NCBI GenBank assembly: GCA_018223185.1
Contig: JAAEYW010000008.1
Coordinates: 62,001 to 126,000, forward strand
Direction of reading: 5' to 3'
DNA: 64,000 nucleotides
Origin: Oceanospirillales bacterium
GTDB taxonomy: Bacteria > Pseudomonadota > Gammaproteobacteria > Pseudomonadales > Balneatricaceae
Positions 56,347 to 64,000 of this stretch are shown piece after piece (the stretch's first letter is position 1; every line of letters begins with the position of its first letter). Under the pieces are notes generated by a model, which was not told where the DNA came from, did no database searches, and saw nothing but the letters and a program-made list of their open reading frames with translations. The position numbers were made by a program, and so were the translations under genes.

Positions 56347-57062
56347 TGTCTGAAATATGATGGATTCATACAGAGGTATCTTATGCATACCCCTGAGGGT
56401 TGCCATTTACTCTTCTTATTCTACTTCTCTATTTCTTATAAAAACGACGAACAATCGATTTTCTGGACTCCGACCTTATCTTTGAAAAGCTCTTGCTGCG
56501 GTAGTGATGAGCCATGGGGTGACTCCTGTGATGAGGTGTTGCACTGGAATGAAACGTTCTTAAGCTGAACCCGGCGACCCGTTCCCAAAATGGGTAACTG
56601 TCAGATTGGGTTTGAAGTACTATATTTCCTTAGTTTAAAAATCAAAGAATCATTTAAGTTTATATACACGATTGTCGAGCAATTTCAGTTCCCGTCACCA
56701 CACAACTTCAGCCCCGTTCCCTGACCAGATACAACGCCTTGACAGCATCAGGCGTCGGTATCATCTGTGCGACGAAGATAATATCTCCACTCAATATCAA
56801 ATCTGAACTCTTCTAATCGAGATTCTGTCACGACTCGATACTAATCATAAAAACGTTAAGTCCACGTCAATTAATCATCCTCTTGCTTGAGGTGCTTTGG
56901 TTACGTCGATGCAAGCGGGAGGTTTCAGTGTGACTACCAACCTTACTCCGCTTGTTTCCATTTAGGGCAAGGTCTAACCTGAAGTAAGGAGATAACGTGA
57001 AGGTTCTGAAATTGAGAATCCCTTAAAGCATAGAAACAAATGACGCTAAAGCGGTGTGAACT
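56347..57062. other. Non-coding stretch between the tRNA array and copA
   Basis: About 715 bp. The ORF call 56344-56568 has no ribosome site or family character. A dyad AGGT-CTA-ACCT (56970-56980) and a strong AAGGAG site before a 9-codon frame are the only structured parts, all close to copA. The rest looks like decayed or imported sequence; nothing else recognised. Confidence 0.5.
56997..57026 (+). other. Nine-codon ORF with strong ribosome site (leader peptide or MerR-gene remnant)
   Basis: AAGGAG then GTG, encoding MKVLKLRIP and TAA. The first residues recall the N-terminus of MerR-family regulators (such as xxVLKIGELAK), which often control copA. It is either a decayed regulator start or a short leader before copA. 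Confidence 0.35.
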
Positions 57063-59366
57063 ATGGTTTCTTCAGCAAATGATACCCACTCAGCATGCCA
57101 TCACTCGGATAGTAAAGCCGGGCTGCATACAGCCACAACCCATGAGCTTCTTATAGAAGGGGCGGGTTGTGCCAGCTGCGTAAGCAAGATTGAAGATGCA
57201 CTCAGACGTGTCAGGGGAGTGCAGAGTGCCTCGATGAATTTTGCGCAACGAACCGTAACAGTCATTGCTGATATTACAGATGATCAGCTGATCAGAGCTG
57301 TTGAGGCGGCAGGATATAACGCCAAAGTTATTGGCAGTGAGGCAGAGAGCGATCTGCTAAAAGAGAAAGAGGAAGCTGACTGGGCATACTACAAGCGTCT
57401 GATGCTGGAGATGAGCATCGCGTTGTCGTTGGGTATTCCGTTGATGATTTACAGTCTTGTTATCGGTGAGATGACTGTGAATACCAATACGGAGCGCTTC
57501 GCCTGGTTGGTTGTCGGTTTATTCACCCTTGGCGTCATGGTTTTTTCCGGCAAGCACTTTTATATCGGGGCCTGGAAATCATTCGTCAATCACAGTGCCA
57601 ATATGGATACGCTGATAGCCTTAGGTACCGGGACGGCATGGGTCTATTCAATGGTTGTTGTGTTTTTTCCTCAAGTGGTTCCCGATATGGCTCGACATGT
57701 TTACTTTGAGGCTACCGCGATGATTATCGGCCTGATTAACTTAGGATTAGCTCTGGAAATTAAAGCGCGCGGCAGGACATCTGAAGCCATTAAACGGTTG
57801 ATTGGCTTGCAAGCTAAAACAGCCCGGGTGATTCGGGATAATCTGGAAGTCGATGTTGCTATCGAGCAGGTGCTGCTGAACGATCTGGTGCGGATTCGTC
57901 CCGGAGAAAAACTCCCTGTCGATGGCGTCGTTGTGGATGGTCATACCTCAATTGATGAATCCATGCTGACCGGGGAGCCTATGCCGGTCGAAAAAACAGT
58001 CGATAGTGAAGTTGTTGCGGGGACTCTGAACAAGACCGGCTCCATTGTATTTCGGGCAACCCGTGTCGGTAAGGATACGGCGCTTGCCCGGATCATCAGT
58101 ATGGTAAAGCGTGCCCAAAACTCCAAACCACCGATCGGCCGTCTGGCCGACGTTATCTCGGCCTACTTTGTGCCCGCGATCATGATAATCGCGGTGATCA
58201 GCGCTTTAGCCTGGCTTAATTTCGGTCCTGAACAGCAGGCTATTGCTTTTGCTATCGTATCTGCAACCACTGTGTTGATTATCGCATGTCCCTGTGCCCT
58301 GGGACTGGCTACACCGATGTCTGTAATGGTTGGGGTAGGTAAGGCGGCTGAAGCTGGGGTATTGATACGAAATGGGGAAGCACTTCAGACCGCATCAAAG
58401 ATCACTGCCATGATCCTGGATAAGACCGGCACGATCACAGAGGGAGCCCCAAAGGTAACAGAGGTGTATCTGACCGGTGGAGGCGATGAGAATAGAGTTT
58501 TACAGCTCGCGGCGAGTCTTGAAGCCGGGTCTGAACATCCGTTGGCGATTTCAATATTAGAATCAGCACAGGAACGAAGTCTTACTCTTTCACCTGTGGA
58601 ACAGTTTCAGGCCATAGCGGGTCACGGGGTACAGGGCAGGGTGGAACAACATGCTTTGTTGTTCGGCAATGAAAAGCTCATGCAGCGTTTCAGCGTTGAT
58701 ATTGATACGCATGTTGAAACGGCACAGCGGATGGCATCTGAGGCACAAACGCCAATGTATTTTTCAATTGATGGACAGTTGGCCGCCATTATTGCTGTGG
58801 CCGATCCGATAAAGGAGGACTCTATCGAGGCGATTAAGCGACTGCAGCGCAACGGTATTCGAGTGGTGATGTTGACGGGAGATAATCGTGTCACTGCCAG
58901 GGCTGTGGCTGCCAAAGCGGGTATCAGTGAGTTTTTTGCTGAGGTATTGCCCGAGGACAAGTCGGAAAAGGTGGCTGAGTTACAACAGCAGGGTGAGATT
59001 GTCGGTATGACCGGTGATGGTATTAACGATGCGCCTGCTCTGGCATTGGCCAATGTTGGGTTTGCTATTGGTACCGGCACAGACGTGGCAATTGAGAGCG
59101 CCGATGTAACACTGATGCGCGGATCATTGCACGGTCTTGCAGACGCCATTGCCGTGAGTAAAGCGACATTAAGTAACATCAGGCAGAATTTAGTGGGGGC
59201 CTTTATCTATAACGTTGCAGGCGTACCCTTTGCCGCCGGTGTGCTATATCCATTTTTCGGCCTGCTGCTCAGTCCGGTCATAGCGGGTGCGGCGATGGCA
59301 TTTTCATCCCTGACTGTGGTGAGCAATGCCAATCGGTTACGTTTGTTTAAGGCACAAGAGCATTAA
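57063..59366 (+). CDS. copA: Copper-exporting P1B-type ATPase CopA
   Basis: 767 residues. A His/Cys-containing N-terminus precedes a single HMA domain with CxxC (GAGCASC, residues 36-39). Eight membrane segments follow in the P1B layout, with MLTGEP (303-305), transmembrane CPC (409-411) and ALGLATPMS, phosphorylation DKTGT (453-457), SEHPLA, and [10 protein letters not shown]. The Cu(I) site and pattern indicate export of copper (or silver) from the cytoplasm. First of at least four co-directional genes. The ribosome site is weak (GGTGTGA). Confidence 0.93.
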   Translation: MVSSANDTHSACHHSDSKAGLHTATTHELLIEGAGCASCVSKIEDALRRVRGVQSASMNFAQRTVTVIADITDDQLIRAVEAAGYNAKVIGSEAESDLLKEKEEADWAYYKRLMLEMSIALSLGIPLMIYSLVIGEMTVNTNTERFAWLVVGLFTLGVMVFSGKHFYIGAWKSFVNHSANMDTLIALGTGTAWVYSMVVVFFPQVVPDMARHVYFEATAMIIGLINLGLALEIKARGRTSEAIKRLIGLQAKTARVIRDNLEVDVAIEQVLLNDLVRIRPGEKLPVDGVVVDGHTSIDESMLTGEPMPVEKTVDSEVVAGTLNKTGSIVFRATRVGKDTALARIISMVKRAQNSKPPIGRLADVISAYFVPAIMIIAVISALAWLNFGPEQQAIAFAIVSATTVLIIACPCALGLATPMSVMVGVGKAAEAGVLIRNGEALQTASKITAMILDKTGTITEGAPKVTEVYLTGGGDENRVLQLAASLEAGSEHPLAISILESAQERSLTLSPVEQFQAIAGHGVQGRVEQHALLFGNEKLMQRFSVDIDTHVETAQRMASEAQTPMYFSIDGQLAAIIAVADPIKEDSIEAIKRLQRNGIRVVMLTGDNRVTARAVAAKAGISEFFAEVLPEDKSEKVAELQQQGEIVGMTGDGINDAPALALANVGFAIGTGTDVAIESADVTLMRGSLHGLADAIAVSKATLSNIRQNLVGAFIYNVAGVPFAAGVLYPFFGLLLSPVIAGAAMAFSSLTVVSNANRLRLFKAQEH

Positions 59367-59381
59367 TCAGGAAAACAGGAC

Positions 59382-59744
59382 ATGTTAGTTATTAACTTCT
59401 TGGGGTTGTTGTTGATTATCTTGATTGCCTGGTGGTTCTGGTTCTATAAGCCAGAAGAAGCCAGTGCTGAAGAAGGGGTCATTAATATTATCGTTGAGAA
59501 TGGGATTTATCAGCCGTCTCATATTCGGGTCACTGTTGGTGAGCCAGTAACGCTTAGCTTTCTCCGTAAGGATGCATCGCCCTGCGCTGCAACTGTTGTA
59601 TTCGATGATTTTGATATCAGTCAGGAGTTGCCGTTGAATAAAGCAACCAATATCAGCTTGCTGCCCAGCGCTCCAGGCAACTACGCATTCACCTGTCAGA
59701 TGCAGATGTATCGTGGTGAATTAGTGGTAGAAGCTAAAAAGTAA
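59382..59744 (+). CDS. Membrane-anchored cupredoxin-like protein
   Basis: 120 residues. One N-terminal membrane segment (VINFLGLLLIILIAWWFWFY), then a periplasmic beta-sandwich of cupredoxin type: IIVENGIYQPSHIRVTVGEPVTLSF, a Cys in ASPCAATVVF and a second Cys with Met in FTCQMQMYRG. The classical His of blue-copper sites is not evident, so it may bind Cu(I) by Cys/Met. It starts 15 bp after copA, so it is probably a copper chaperone or donor/acceptor for it. Confidence 0.82.
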   Translation: MLVINFLGLLLIILIAWWFWFYKPEEASAEEGVINIIVENGIYQPSHIRVTVGEPVTLSFLRKDASPCAATVVFDDFDISQELPLNKATNISLLPSAPGNYAFTCQMQMYRGELVVEAKK

Positions 59745-59760
59745 TCTTCGGAGGGTGAAA

Positions 59761-60051
59761 ATGGCGAAGAATTGTTTGTTTTGGTTCAGCCCGAAAGGTC
59801 TTGCCGTATTGGGAATGATTGGTGCGGCCAGTTACTTTCTACTGATGGAACATCGTGAGCATGTGGTGCAGTGGCTGCCATTCCTCATCCTGTTGCTCTG
59901 CCCATTAATGCATTTGTTTATGCATCATGGGCATAGCCATCGGCACCATCAAAAAGAGCGGACGCATAATTCTACATCGGAAGATAATGAATCCTATCGG
60001 CGCGGTTATGAGGCGGGTCAAAAGAAAGTCAAAGACGAGCGTGGACCTTAG
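59761..60051 (+). CDS. DUF2933 small membrane protein, His-rich tail
   Basis: 96 residues from ATG 59761, which fits the GGAGG site; the GTG at 59755 lies too close to it. Two hydrophobic segments (GLAVLGMIGAASYFLL; WLPFLILLLCPLMHLFM) and a His-rich stretch (HHGHSHRHHQK) match the DUF2933 type commonly found in copper clusters. Likely binds metal at the membrane. Function unproven. Confidence 0.82.
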   Translation: MAKNCLFWFSPKGLAVLGMIGAASYFLLMEHREHVVQWLPFLILLLCPLMHLFMHHGHSHRHHQKERTHNSTSEDNESYRRGYEAGQKKVKDERGP

Positions 60052-60062
60052 GGAGGGAAACC

Positions 60063-60695
60063 ATGCACGATGAAAGCGGATATGGTTTGTGGACACTGGT
60101 AATCCTTAACTCCGCAATATTTATTTTTTTCGCTTTCAGTTTCATCAAACCTCAGACCACGACGGATTGGCGTAGCCTTGGAGCGTTTTCAGCATTTGTG
60201 GTGGCACTCTTTACCGAAATGTATGGCTTTCCGCTGACCATCTACTTTCTATCAGGCTGGTTGACCAGTCGCTTCCCTGAAGTCGATTTTCTGGCTCATG
60301 ATAATGGTCATCTACTTCACTTCCTGTTCGGCTTTGAGGGTAATCCTCATTTTGATCCGTTGCATTTAGTCAGCAATCTGATCATTGTTTTGGGCTTATT
60401 CCTACTTGCATCGGCCTGGCGGATTTTGCATAACGCTCAACAGAGCAGAACACTTATCCGTAGTGGATGGTATGCCCGCTGTCGGCATCCACAATACCTG
60501 GCATTTATCCTGATTATGTCTGGCTTCTTACTACAGTGGCCTACGATACCAACCGTCATGATGTTTCCGGTTTTGATCTGGGTGTATGTGAGACTGGCCA
60601 GACATGAAGAGAGACAGTCGCTGGCTGAATTTGGTGAAGAATATCGCCGTTATATGGTCTCTACCCCGGCGTTTATTCCGAAGCTTTTTATATAA
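60063..60695 (+). CDS. Membrane methyltransferase, isoprenylcysteine/phospholipid type
   Basis: 210 residues with about five membrane segments. The C-terminal SAM-binding part shows SGWYARCRHPQYLAFIL and ARHEERQSLAEFGEEYRRY, the signature of the ICMT/PEMT family. The substrate, perhaps a lipid or protein cysteine, is unknown. ATG follows GGGAGGG. Next gene after DUF2933, so it belongs to the copper operon by position. Confidence 0.82.
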   Translation: MHDESGYGLWTLVILNSAIFIFFAFSFIKPQTTTDWRSLGAFSAFVVALFTEMYGFPLTIYFLSGWLTSRFPEVDFLAHDNGHLLHFLFGFEGNPHFDPLHLVSNLIIVLGLFLLASAWRILHNAQQSRTLIRSGWYARCRHPQYLAFILIMSGFLLQWPTIPTVMMFPVLIWVYVRLARHEERQSLAEFGEEYRRYMVSTPAFIPKLFI

Positions 60696-60746
60696 ATCAA
60701 TCTCACTCAGCCTAATAGCAAGAACCGGGAACTTAAAGAGCGACAC

Positions 60747-61014
60747 ATGACAAGACAAATCCTAGCCAGCGTTCTGGAGATTGGGATTCTGACTACTGGG
60801 TTCTGACTACAACTCCCGGTTTTGCATCGGAGAGCATGGTGATCAAAAGGAAAGGCAGCAAAATGTGAGTAGTATCTGAATGATGGGACATTAGCGAATG
60901 ATGCAAAAACATATGGAAAGTATGCAGACCGGAAGGTACATGATTGAGCATCAGGTCCAGAACCAGAGACATCAGGGTATACAAAAGCAGAGCGTGTTTC
61001 ACGGCCGGGCTTAA
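60747..61014 (+). pseudogene. Decayed Met/His-rich secreted copper-binding protein
   Basis: Begins as a signal peptide (MTRQILASVLEIGILTTGF), then a stop and frame change. A shifted frame reads TTPGFAS; the next reads GDQKERQQNVSSI-stop-MMGH-stop-RMMQKHMESMQT, then MIEHQVQNQRHQG to TAA. Two in-frame stops and at least one frameshift break it. The Met/His/Gln-rich pattern resembles small periplasmic copper proteins of copA clusters. Called by eye. Confidence 0.6.
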
Positions 61015-61146
61015 TGAAGCTTCGTGAAGATCAATTCGGACTAAGTTTTTGAAGGACAGAGAAGAAGATGAGTGATCAAAGTCCTTGATTAGGAGCTTCT
61101 GAGGTTAATTTAGTCGTAAGACACCTGAAGTTAGAAAAAGTATCTG

Positions 61147-61443
61147 ATGGAACAATGGCAAAAAATTGTTAAGGAAATTGACAAGGTATATGGGCTTGAT
61201 TCGGTGTCTTACGAAGAGAAACCGCAGATTTTACATCATACTTATGATGCGCCTCGGTTAAATATTAATGGGTTTGAAGCGCTCTTTCATCAGTATGGCG
61301 TTGAAGTAAGCCATGACTGGCGGAGCCGATTCAAGGAGGGTTATTACCGTTTTGTCGATCAGAATGTGGCAGGCAATAATAAGTATGAGCCTTGGCATTG
61401 TCACAAAAAAATAAACGAGATCAATTGGATTAGTTCATGCTGA
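61147..61443 (+). CDS. Hypothetical protein, 98 residues
   Basis: Not recognised. Soluble, rich in aromatic residues and charged (RLNINGFEALFHQYG, DWRSRFKEGYYRFVDQNVAG), with a C-terminal His/Cys group (EPWHCHKK...SSC) that could bind a metal. It sits 15 bp before the phosphorylase gene, and the two may be an operon. The start ATG lacks a clear ribosome site. Confidence 0.55.
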   Translation: MEQWQKIVKEIDKVYGLDSVSYEEKPQILHHTYDAPRLNINGFEALFHQYGVEVSHDWRSRFKEGYYRFVDQNVAGNNKYEPWHCHKKINEINWISSC

Positions 61444-61458
61444 AAACAGGAGTTGATA

Positions 61459-62961
61459 ATGCATAAACCTTATCAGATGAACGTGATCAATATGGGCATA
61501 GACACACATCAGGAACCGGTGGCTTATATGCGTGACGACTGTCATATCTGCCGGGCTGAAGGTTTCTCTGCAAGCTCTCGAGTTTGTATTCAATATGAGG
61601 GAGAAAAGATAACGGCGACGCTCAACGTGGTGGATATATCGAAGATGCCGGTAGGGTCTATTGGCTTATCCCATATTGCCTGGATGAGATTGGGGGTCAA
61701 TGCTAACGATAATGTGACGGTTACCCATGCATCAGTTGTTGATTCTGTCGGTTTCGTTCGTAAGAAAATCAATGGGGGAACGTTAACGGAAAGCGAGATC
61801 ACAGAAATTATTACTGATGTATGTGCTCATCGCTATACAGATATAGAGATTGCCGGCTTTCTGAGTGCTTGTGCCGGCAATAGGTTGAAGCTGTCAGAAA
61901 TAGTCGCATTGACACGGGCTATGGTAAATTGTGGTCAGCATCTGAGCTGGCCTGAACAGACTCGAATCTATGACAAGCACTGTATTGGTGGTTTACCGGG
62001 AAATAGAACTACACCTGTTGTAGTGGCTATCGTCAGCGCAGCGGGTCTTGTAATACCTAAGACTTCATCACGGGCAATTACGTCTCCTGCCGGGACAGCC
62101 GATACAATGTCAACCTTCACTAATGTTGACCTTACCCTTGCTGATATGAAAAGGGTAGTATCGGCTACAGGAGCCTGCCTGGCCTGGGGAGGCGCTGTTA
62201 ATTTAAGTCCTGCCGATGATTTGCTAATTCGTGTAGAACGCGCACTGAACCTGGATGCTGAAGGGCAGCTCGTAGCCTCAGTGCTATCAAAAAAAATTGC
62301 CGCAGGCTCTACTGATATTTTAATTGATATACCGATGGGGCCCACGGCAAAAGTGTGTAACAGAGCAGATGCTGTAAGACTTGCGGATCTTTTTAAGCAG
62401 GTGGGGAACGCTTTAGATGTGAGGGTTCGTTGTGTGATCACTGATGGCAGCTGCCCCATAGGCCAGGGAATTGGTCCGGTTGAAGAAGCGCGTGATGTGC
62501 TGGCGGTCTTACAGGTTATTCCTGAAGCACCAAGGGATTTACGTGACAGGGCGTTACAGCTTGCATCAAATTTACTGGATATGGCTGCGGATCAAGGAAT
62601 GGAATCGGCCAATAAAGAAGCTACCCGCATACTGGATACTGGAACGGCTTTCAAGCAGTTTCAGCGCATAGTTGAGGCGCAGGGAGTAGTAAAAACTTTA
62701 CCTGACGCGGGTTATAAGGAAGCTGTGTATGCTTCTGCAAATGGCGTTATTAATGCTATCGATAGCCGTCGTCTGGCGCGCTTAGCTAAGCTGGCGGGGG
62801 CCCCGGAAGATGTTGTAGCCGGCATACGGTTATATAAAAATGTGGGTAGCAGGGTTGAGGCAGGGGACGCTGTTTTCACATTGCTGGCCGCAAGTCCTGG
62901 GGCGCTGGAATATGCGTTGGCTTTCTACCAGGATAATGCAGACATGTTTGATATTGTTTAA
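61459..62961 (+). CDS. Archaeal-type thymidine/AMP phosphorylase family protein
   Basis: 500 residues from ATG 61459 (AGGAG site; the TTG in the track is two codons earlier). An N-terminal beta domain of about 90 residues (ITATLNVVDISKMPVGSIGLS) precedes a DeoA-like fold: DKHCIGGLPGNRTTPVVVAIV (phosphate loop), TSSRAITSPAGTADTM, AWGGAVNLSPADD and ITDGSCPIGQGIGP. This is the type found in archaeal AMP phosphorylase and some bacterial homologues. It cleaves a nucleoside or NMP with phosphate; substrate uncertain. Confidence 0.83.
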   Translation: MHKPYQMNVINMGIDTHQEPVAYMRDDCHICRAEGFSASSRVCIQYEGEKITATLNVVDISKMPVGSIGLSHIAWMRLGVNANDNVTVTHASVVDSVGFVRKKINGGTLTESEITEIITDVCAHRYTDIEIAGFLSACAGNRLKLSEIVALTRAMVNCGQHLSWPEQTRIYDKHCIGGLPGNRTTPVVVAIVSAAGLVIPKTSSRAITSPAGTADTMSTFTNVDLTLADMKRVVSATGACLAWGGAVNLSPADDLLIRVERALNLDAEGQLVASVLSKKIAAGSTDILIDIPMGPTAKVCNRADAVRLADLFKQVGNALDVRVRCVITDGSCPIGQGIGPVEEARDVLAVLQVIPEAPRDLRDRALQLASNLLDMAADQGMESANKEATRILDTGTAFKQFQRIVEAQGVVKTLPDAGYKEAVYASANGVINAIDSRRLARLAKLAGAPEDVVAGIRLYKNVGSRVEAGDAVFTLLAASPGALEYALAFYQDNADMFDIV

Positions 62962-62988
62962 TAAGCATTGTCTGTATTTGAACACTCC

Positions 62989-63075
62989 ATGATTGCACTG
63001 ATTTTGATGGCAATATTGACCGTGTTTCTGCCTCTGTTGGGCATTGCATGGCTGGTTAAGCATAAGCTTAATTAA
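62989..63075 (+). CDS. Possible 28-residue membrane peptide
   Basis: ATG to TAA reading MIALILMAILTVFLPLLGIA then WLVKHKLN: one hydrophobic helix with a basic end. It follows the phosphorylase by 27 bp and runs into the terminator. No ribosome site, so it is a weak call. Confidence 0.35.
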   Translation: MIALILMAILTVFLPLLGIAWLVKHKLN

Positions 63076-63112
63076 AAAAGTCCCTGACAGATCAATCTGT
63101 CAGGGACTTTTT
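63075..63112. terminator. Bidirectional terminator between the phosphorylase unit and cytochrome c gene
   Basis: Perfect 17-bp stem AAAAAGTCCCTGACAGA / TCTGTCAGGGACTTTTT around TCAA. Confidence 0.92.
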
Positions 63113-63120
63113 AATGACTG

Positions 63121-64000
63121 CTATTTCCGATTCAAAAGGTAATGGGCAATCGCATCCAGGTCCTGTTTCTGAAGAAAAGCTGTTCCATCACGGACCACCT
63201 CGGCCATACTTCCGCCGAAGACATCGCCATCAGGTTCAATACCGGACTTCAGGGCGTAGGAAAGATCGATCTGACTCCATCCAGCTGATTTCAATGCCTC
63301 TGGGGTAATTGCCGGGATCGAGCCTTCTCCCTCTAACATTGACTTAGATCCTGCAAAGCTATTATCTTCATCGAGTGCGCCTAACAGGTTCCGAGGGGAA
63401 TGGCATGCGGCGCAGTGGGCAGCACTTTCTACCAGATACTTACCCCGGTTGAACTGCTCTTCCTGACCTTCAGCAGGCGTATAACGGCCTGCTTTAAAAA
63501 ACAAACTTTGCCAGAGGTTCAGTCCCTCACGGACACTGTACGGGAAGCTTAGCTCATGAGGTGTACTGGCTTTGTTGACGGAAGGTACAGTCTGGAAGGC
63601 TGCCCACAGATCGGCAACGTCCTGGTCACTTAACTTTGTGTAGAAGTTATAAGGAAAGGCCGGATAATAGGGCTTTCCTTCTGGCGAAACCCCCGACCTT
63701 AGTGCTGTGGCAAAATCTTCCAGCGTCCAGTTACCTATGCCGTGCTGCTTATCTGTGGTCAGGTTAGGCGCATAGAAAGTTCCAAACGGTGTCTTTAGCG
63801 GTGCTCCGCCTGCAAGTGCGGGACCTCCGGCTTCAACATTTGTATGACAGGCAATGCAGCCTGAAGCTCTGGCCAGGTACGCCCCCCGTGCAACATTTCC
63901 TGCTTTGGCATTAATCTGTGTTTTGTCTATGTTGGCGGAAAGAGGCAAGCTGACCCATGCTGTTGCAGTCAGTGCCGTTAATGTGACGGAATAGAGTAAG
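63121..64000 (-). CDS. Dihaem cytochrome c (5' end outside window)
   Basis: The frame stays open past 63948, where the track stops at a TTG, to the window edge, reading a signal peptide (LLYSVTLTALTATAWVSLPLSA). Two haem c motifs, CIACH and CAACH, lie in tandem domains. APNLTTDKQHGIGNWT and KPYYPAFPY are typical of membrane-linked dihaem cytochromes that serve alcohol/aldehyde or sulfite-type dehydrogenases. The partner enzyme is not in the window. It probably accepts electrons in the periplasm. Confidence 0.85.
   Translation of the reverse strand, partial: LLYSVTLTALTATAWVSLPLSANIDKTQINAKAGNVARGAYLARASGCIACHTNVEAGGPALAGGAPLKTPFGTFYAPNLTTDKQHGIGNWTLEDFATALRSGVSPEGKPYYPAFPYNFYTKLSDQDVADLWAAFQTVPSVNKASTPHELSFPYSVREGLNLWQSLFFKAGRYTPAEGQEEQFNRGKYLVESAAHCAACHSPRNLLGALDEDNSFAGSKSMLEGEGSIPAITPEALKSAGWSQIDLSYALKSGIEPDGDVFGGSMAEVVRDGTAFLQKQDLDAIAHYLLNRK

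Noticed and set aside
56344-56568. 74-residue ORF after the tRNA array
   Set aside because: No ribosome site, no recognisable domain, unusual composition; not supported.
60793-61002. 69-residue minus ORF
   Set aside because: Antisense of the decayed Met/His-rich gene; its His and Met richness mirrors that sequence.

Overview
The window looks like chromosomal DNA from a marine gammaproteobacterium of the Oceanospirillaceae type (Amphritea/Neptunomonas-like). This is inferred from gene order and protein character: a Pseudomonas/Oceanospirillales-style yceD-rpmF-plsX-fabD-fabG-acpP-fabF-pabC-mltG-tmk-holB-pilZ-tatD run, a yccA-tusDCBE block and a uvrC-pgsA-tRNA(Gly-Cys-Leu) block. Base composition is moderate and coding density is high. 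No phage, CRISPR array or rRNA operon is visible.

Layout. 1-0.4 kb: 3' end of a methyltransferase. 0.5-1 kb: rraA. 1-7.6 kb: part of a phenylacetyl-CoA pathway, as two divergent units (paaI-paaH-paaG-paaF on minus; paaN plus a crotonase on plus); the ring-epoxidase, ligase and thiolase genes are absent here. 7.7-10.3 kb: an SDR, a HAD phosphatase and sppA. 10.3-25 kb: an accessory block between sppA and maf, which are close neighbours in many relatives. It carries two small transposon-like elements with terminal inverted repeats and 8-bp target duplications, then cupin, GNAT, GFA-type, fatty-acid cis/trans isomerase, CDF metal exporter, a YiiX-like protein, and a sulfur-amino-acid cluster (homocysteine methyltransferase, PLP trans-sulfuration enzyme, ABC importer, LysR regulator). 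25-36.8 kb: maf and the fatty-acid/cell-envelope/replication operon. 36.8-52.8 kb: MFS transporter, malate dehydrogenase, yjbQ, a frameshifted nhaC, cheW, glyoxylate-related enzymes, tusEBCD, yccA, truC, mtnN, an aminotransferase, a TlpA-like thioredoxin, a 47-residue membrane protein and a DUF1853 protein. 52.9-56.3 kb: uvrC, pgsA and four tRNA genes. 56.3-63 kb: a copper-handling island (copA, cupredoxin, DUF2933, a membrane methyltransferase, a decayed Met/His-rich protein) plus an archaeal-type nucleoside phosphorylase. The window ends in a dihaem cytochrome c.

How genes work together: the core operon supplies ACP-linked fatty-acid initiation and elongation (plsX, fabD, fabG, acpP, fabF), folate precursor, peptidoglycan trimming and DNA replication accessories. 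TusBCDE relays sulfur for tRNA 2-thiouridine. hyi, glxR and the aminotransferase suggest glyoxylate/hydroxypyruvate handling. The copA cluster exports and buffers copper.

Most interesting points: the MITE-like pair with target duplications in T-tracts (one in the sppA terminator), a lipoyl/biotinyl-like insert in an amino-acid ABC permease, nhaC broken at a G6 run, a near-leaderless yceD promoter, several decayed genes, and short tandem repeats in many intergenic gaps.
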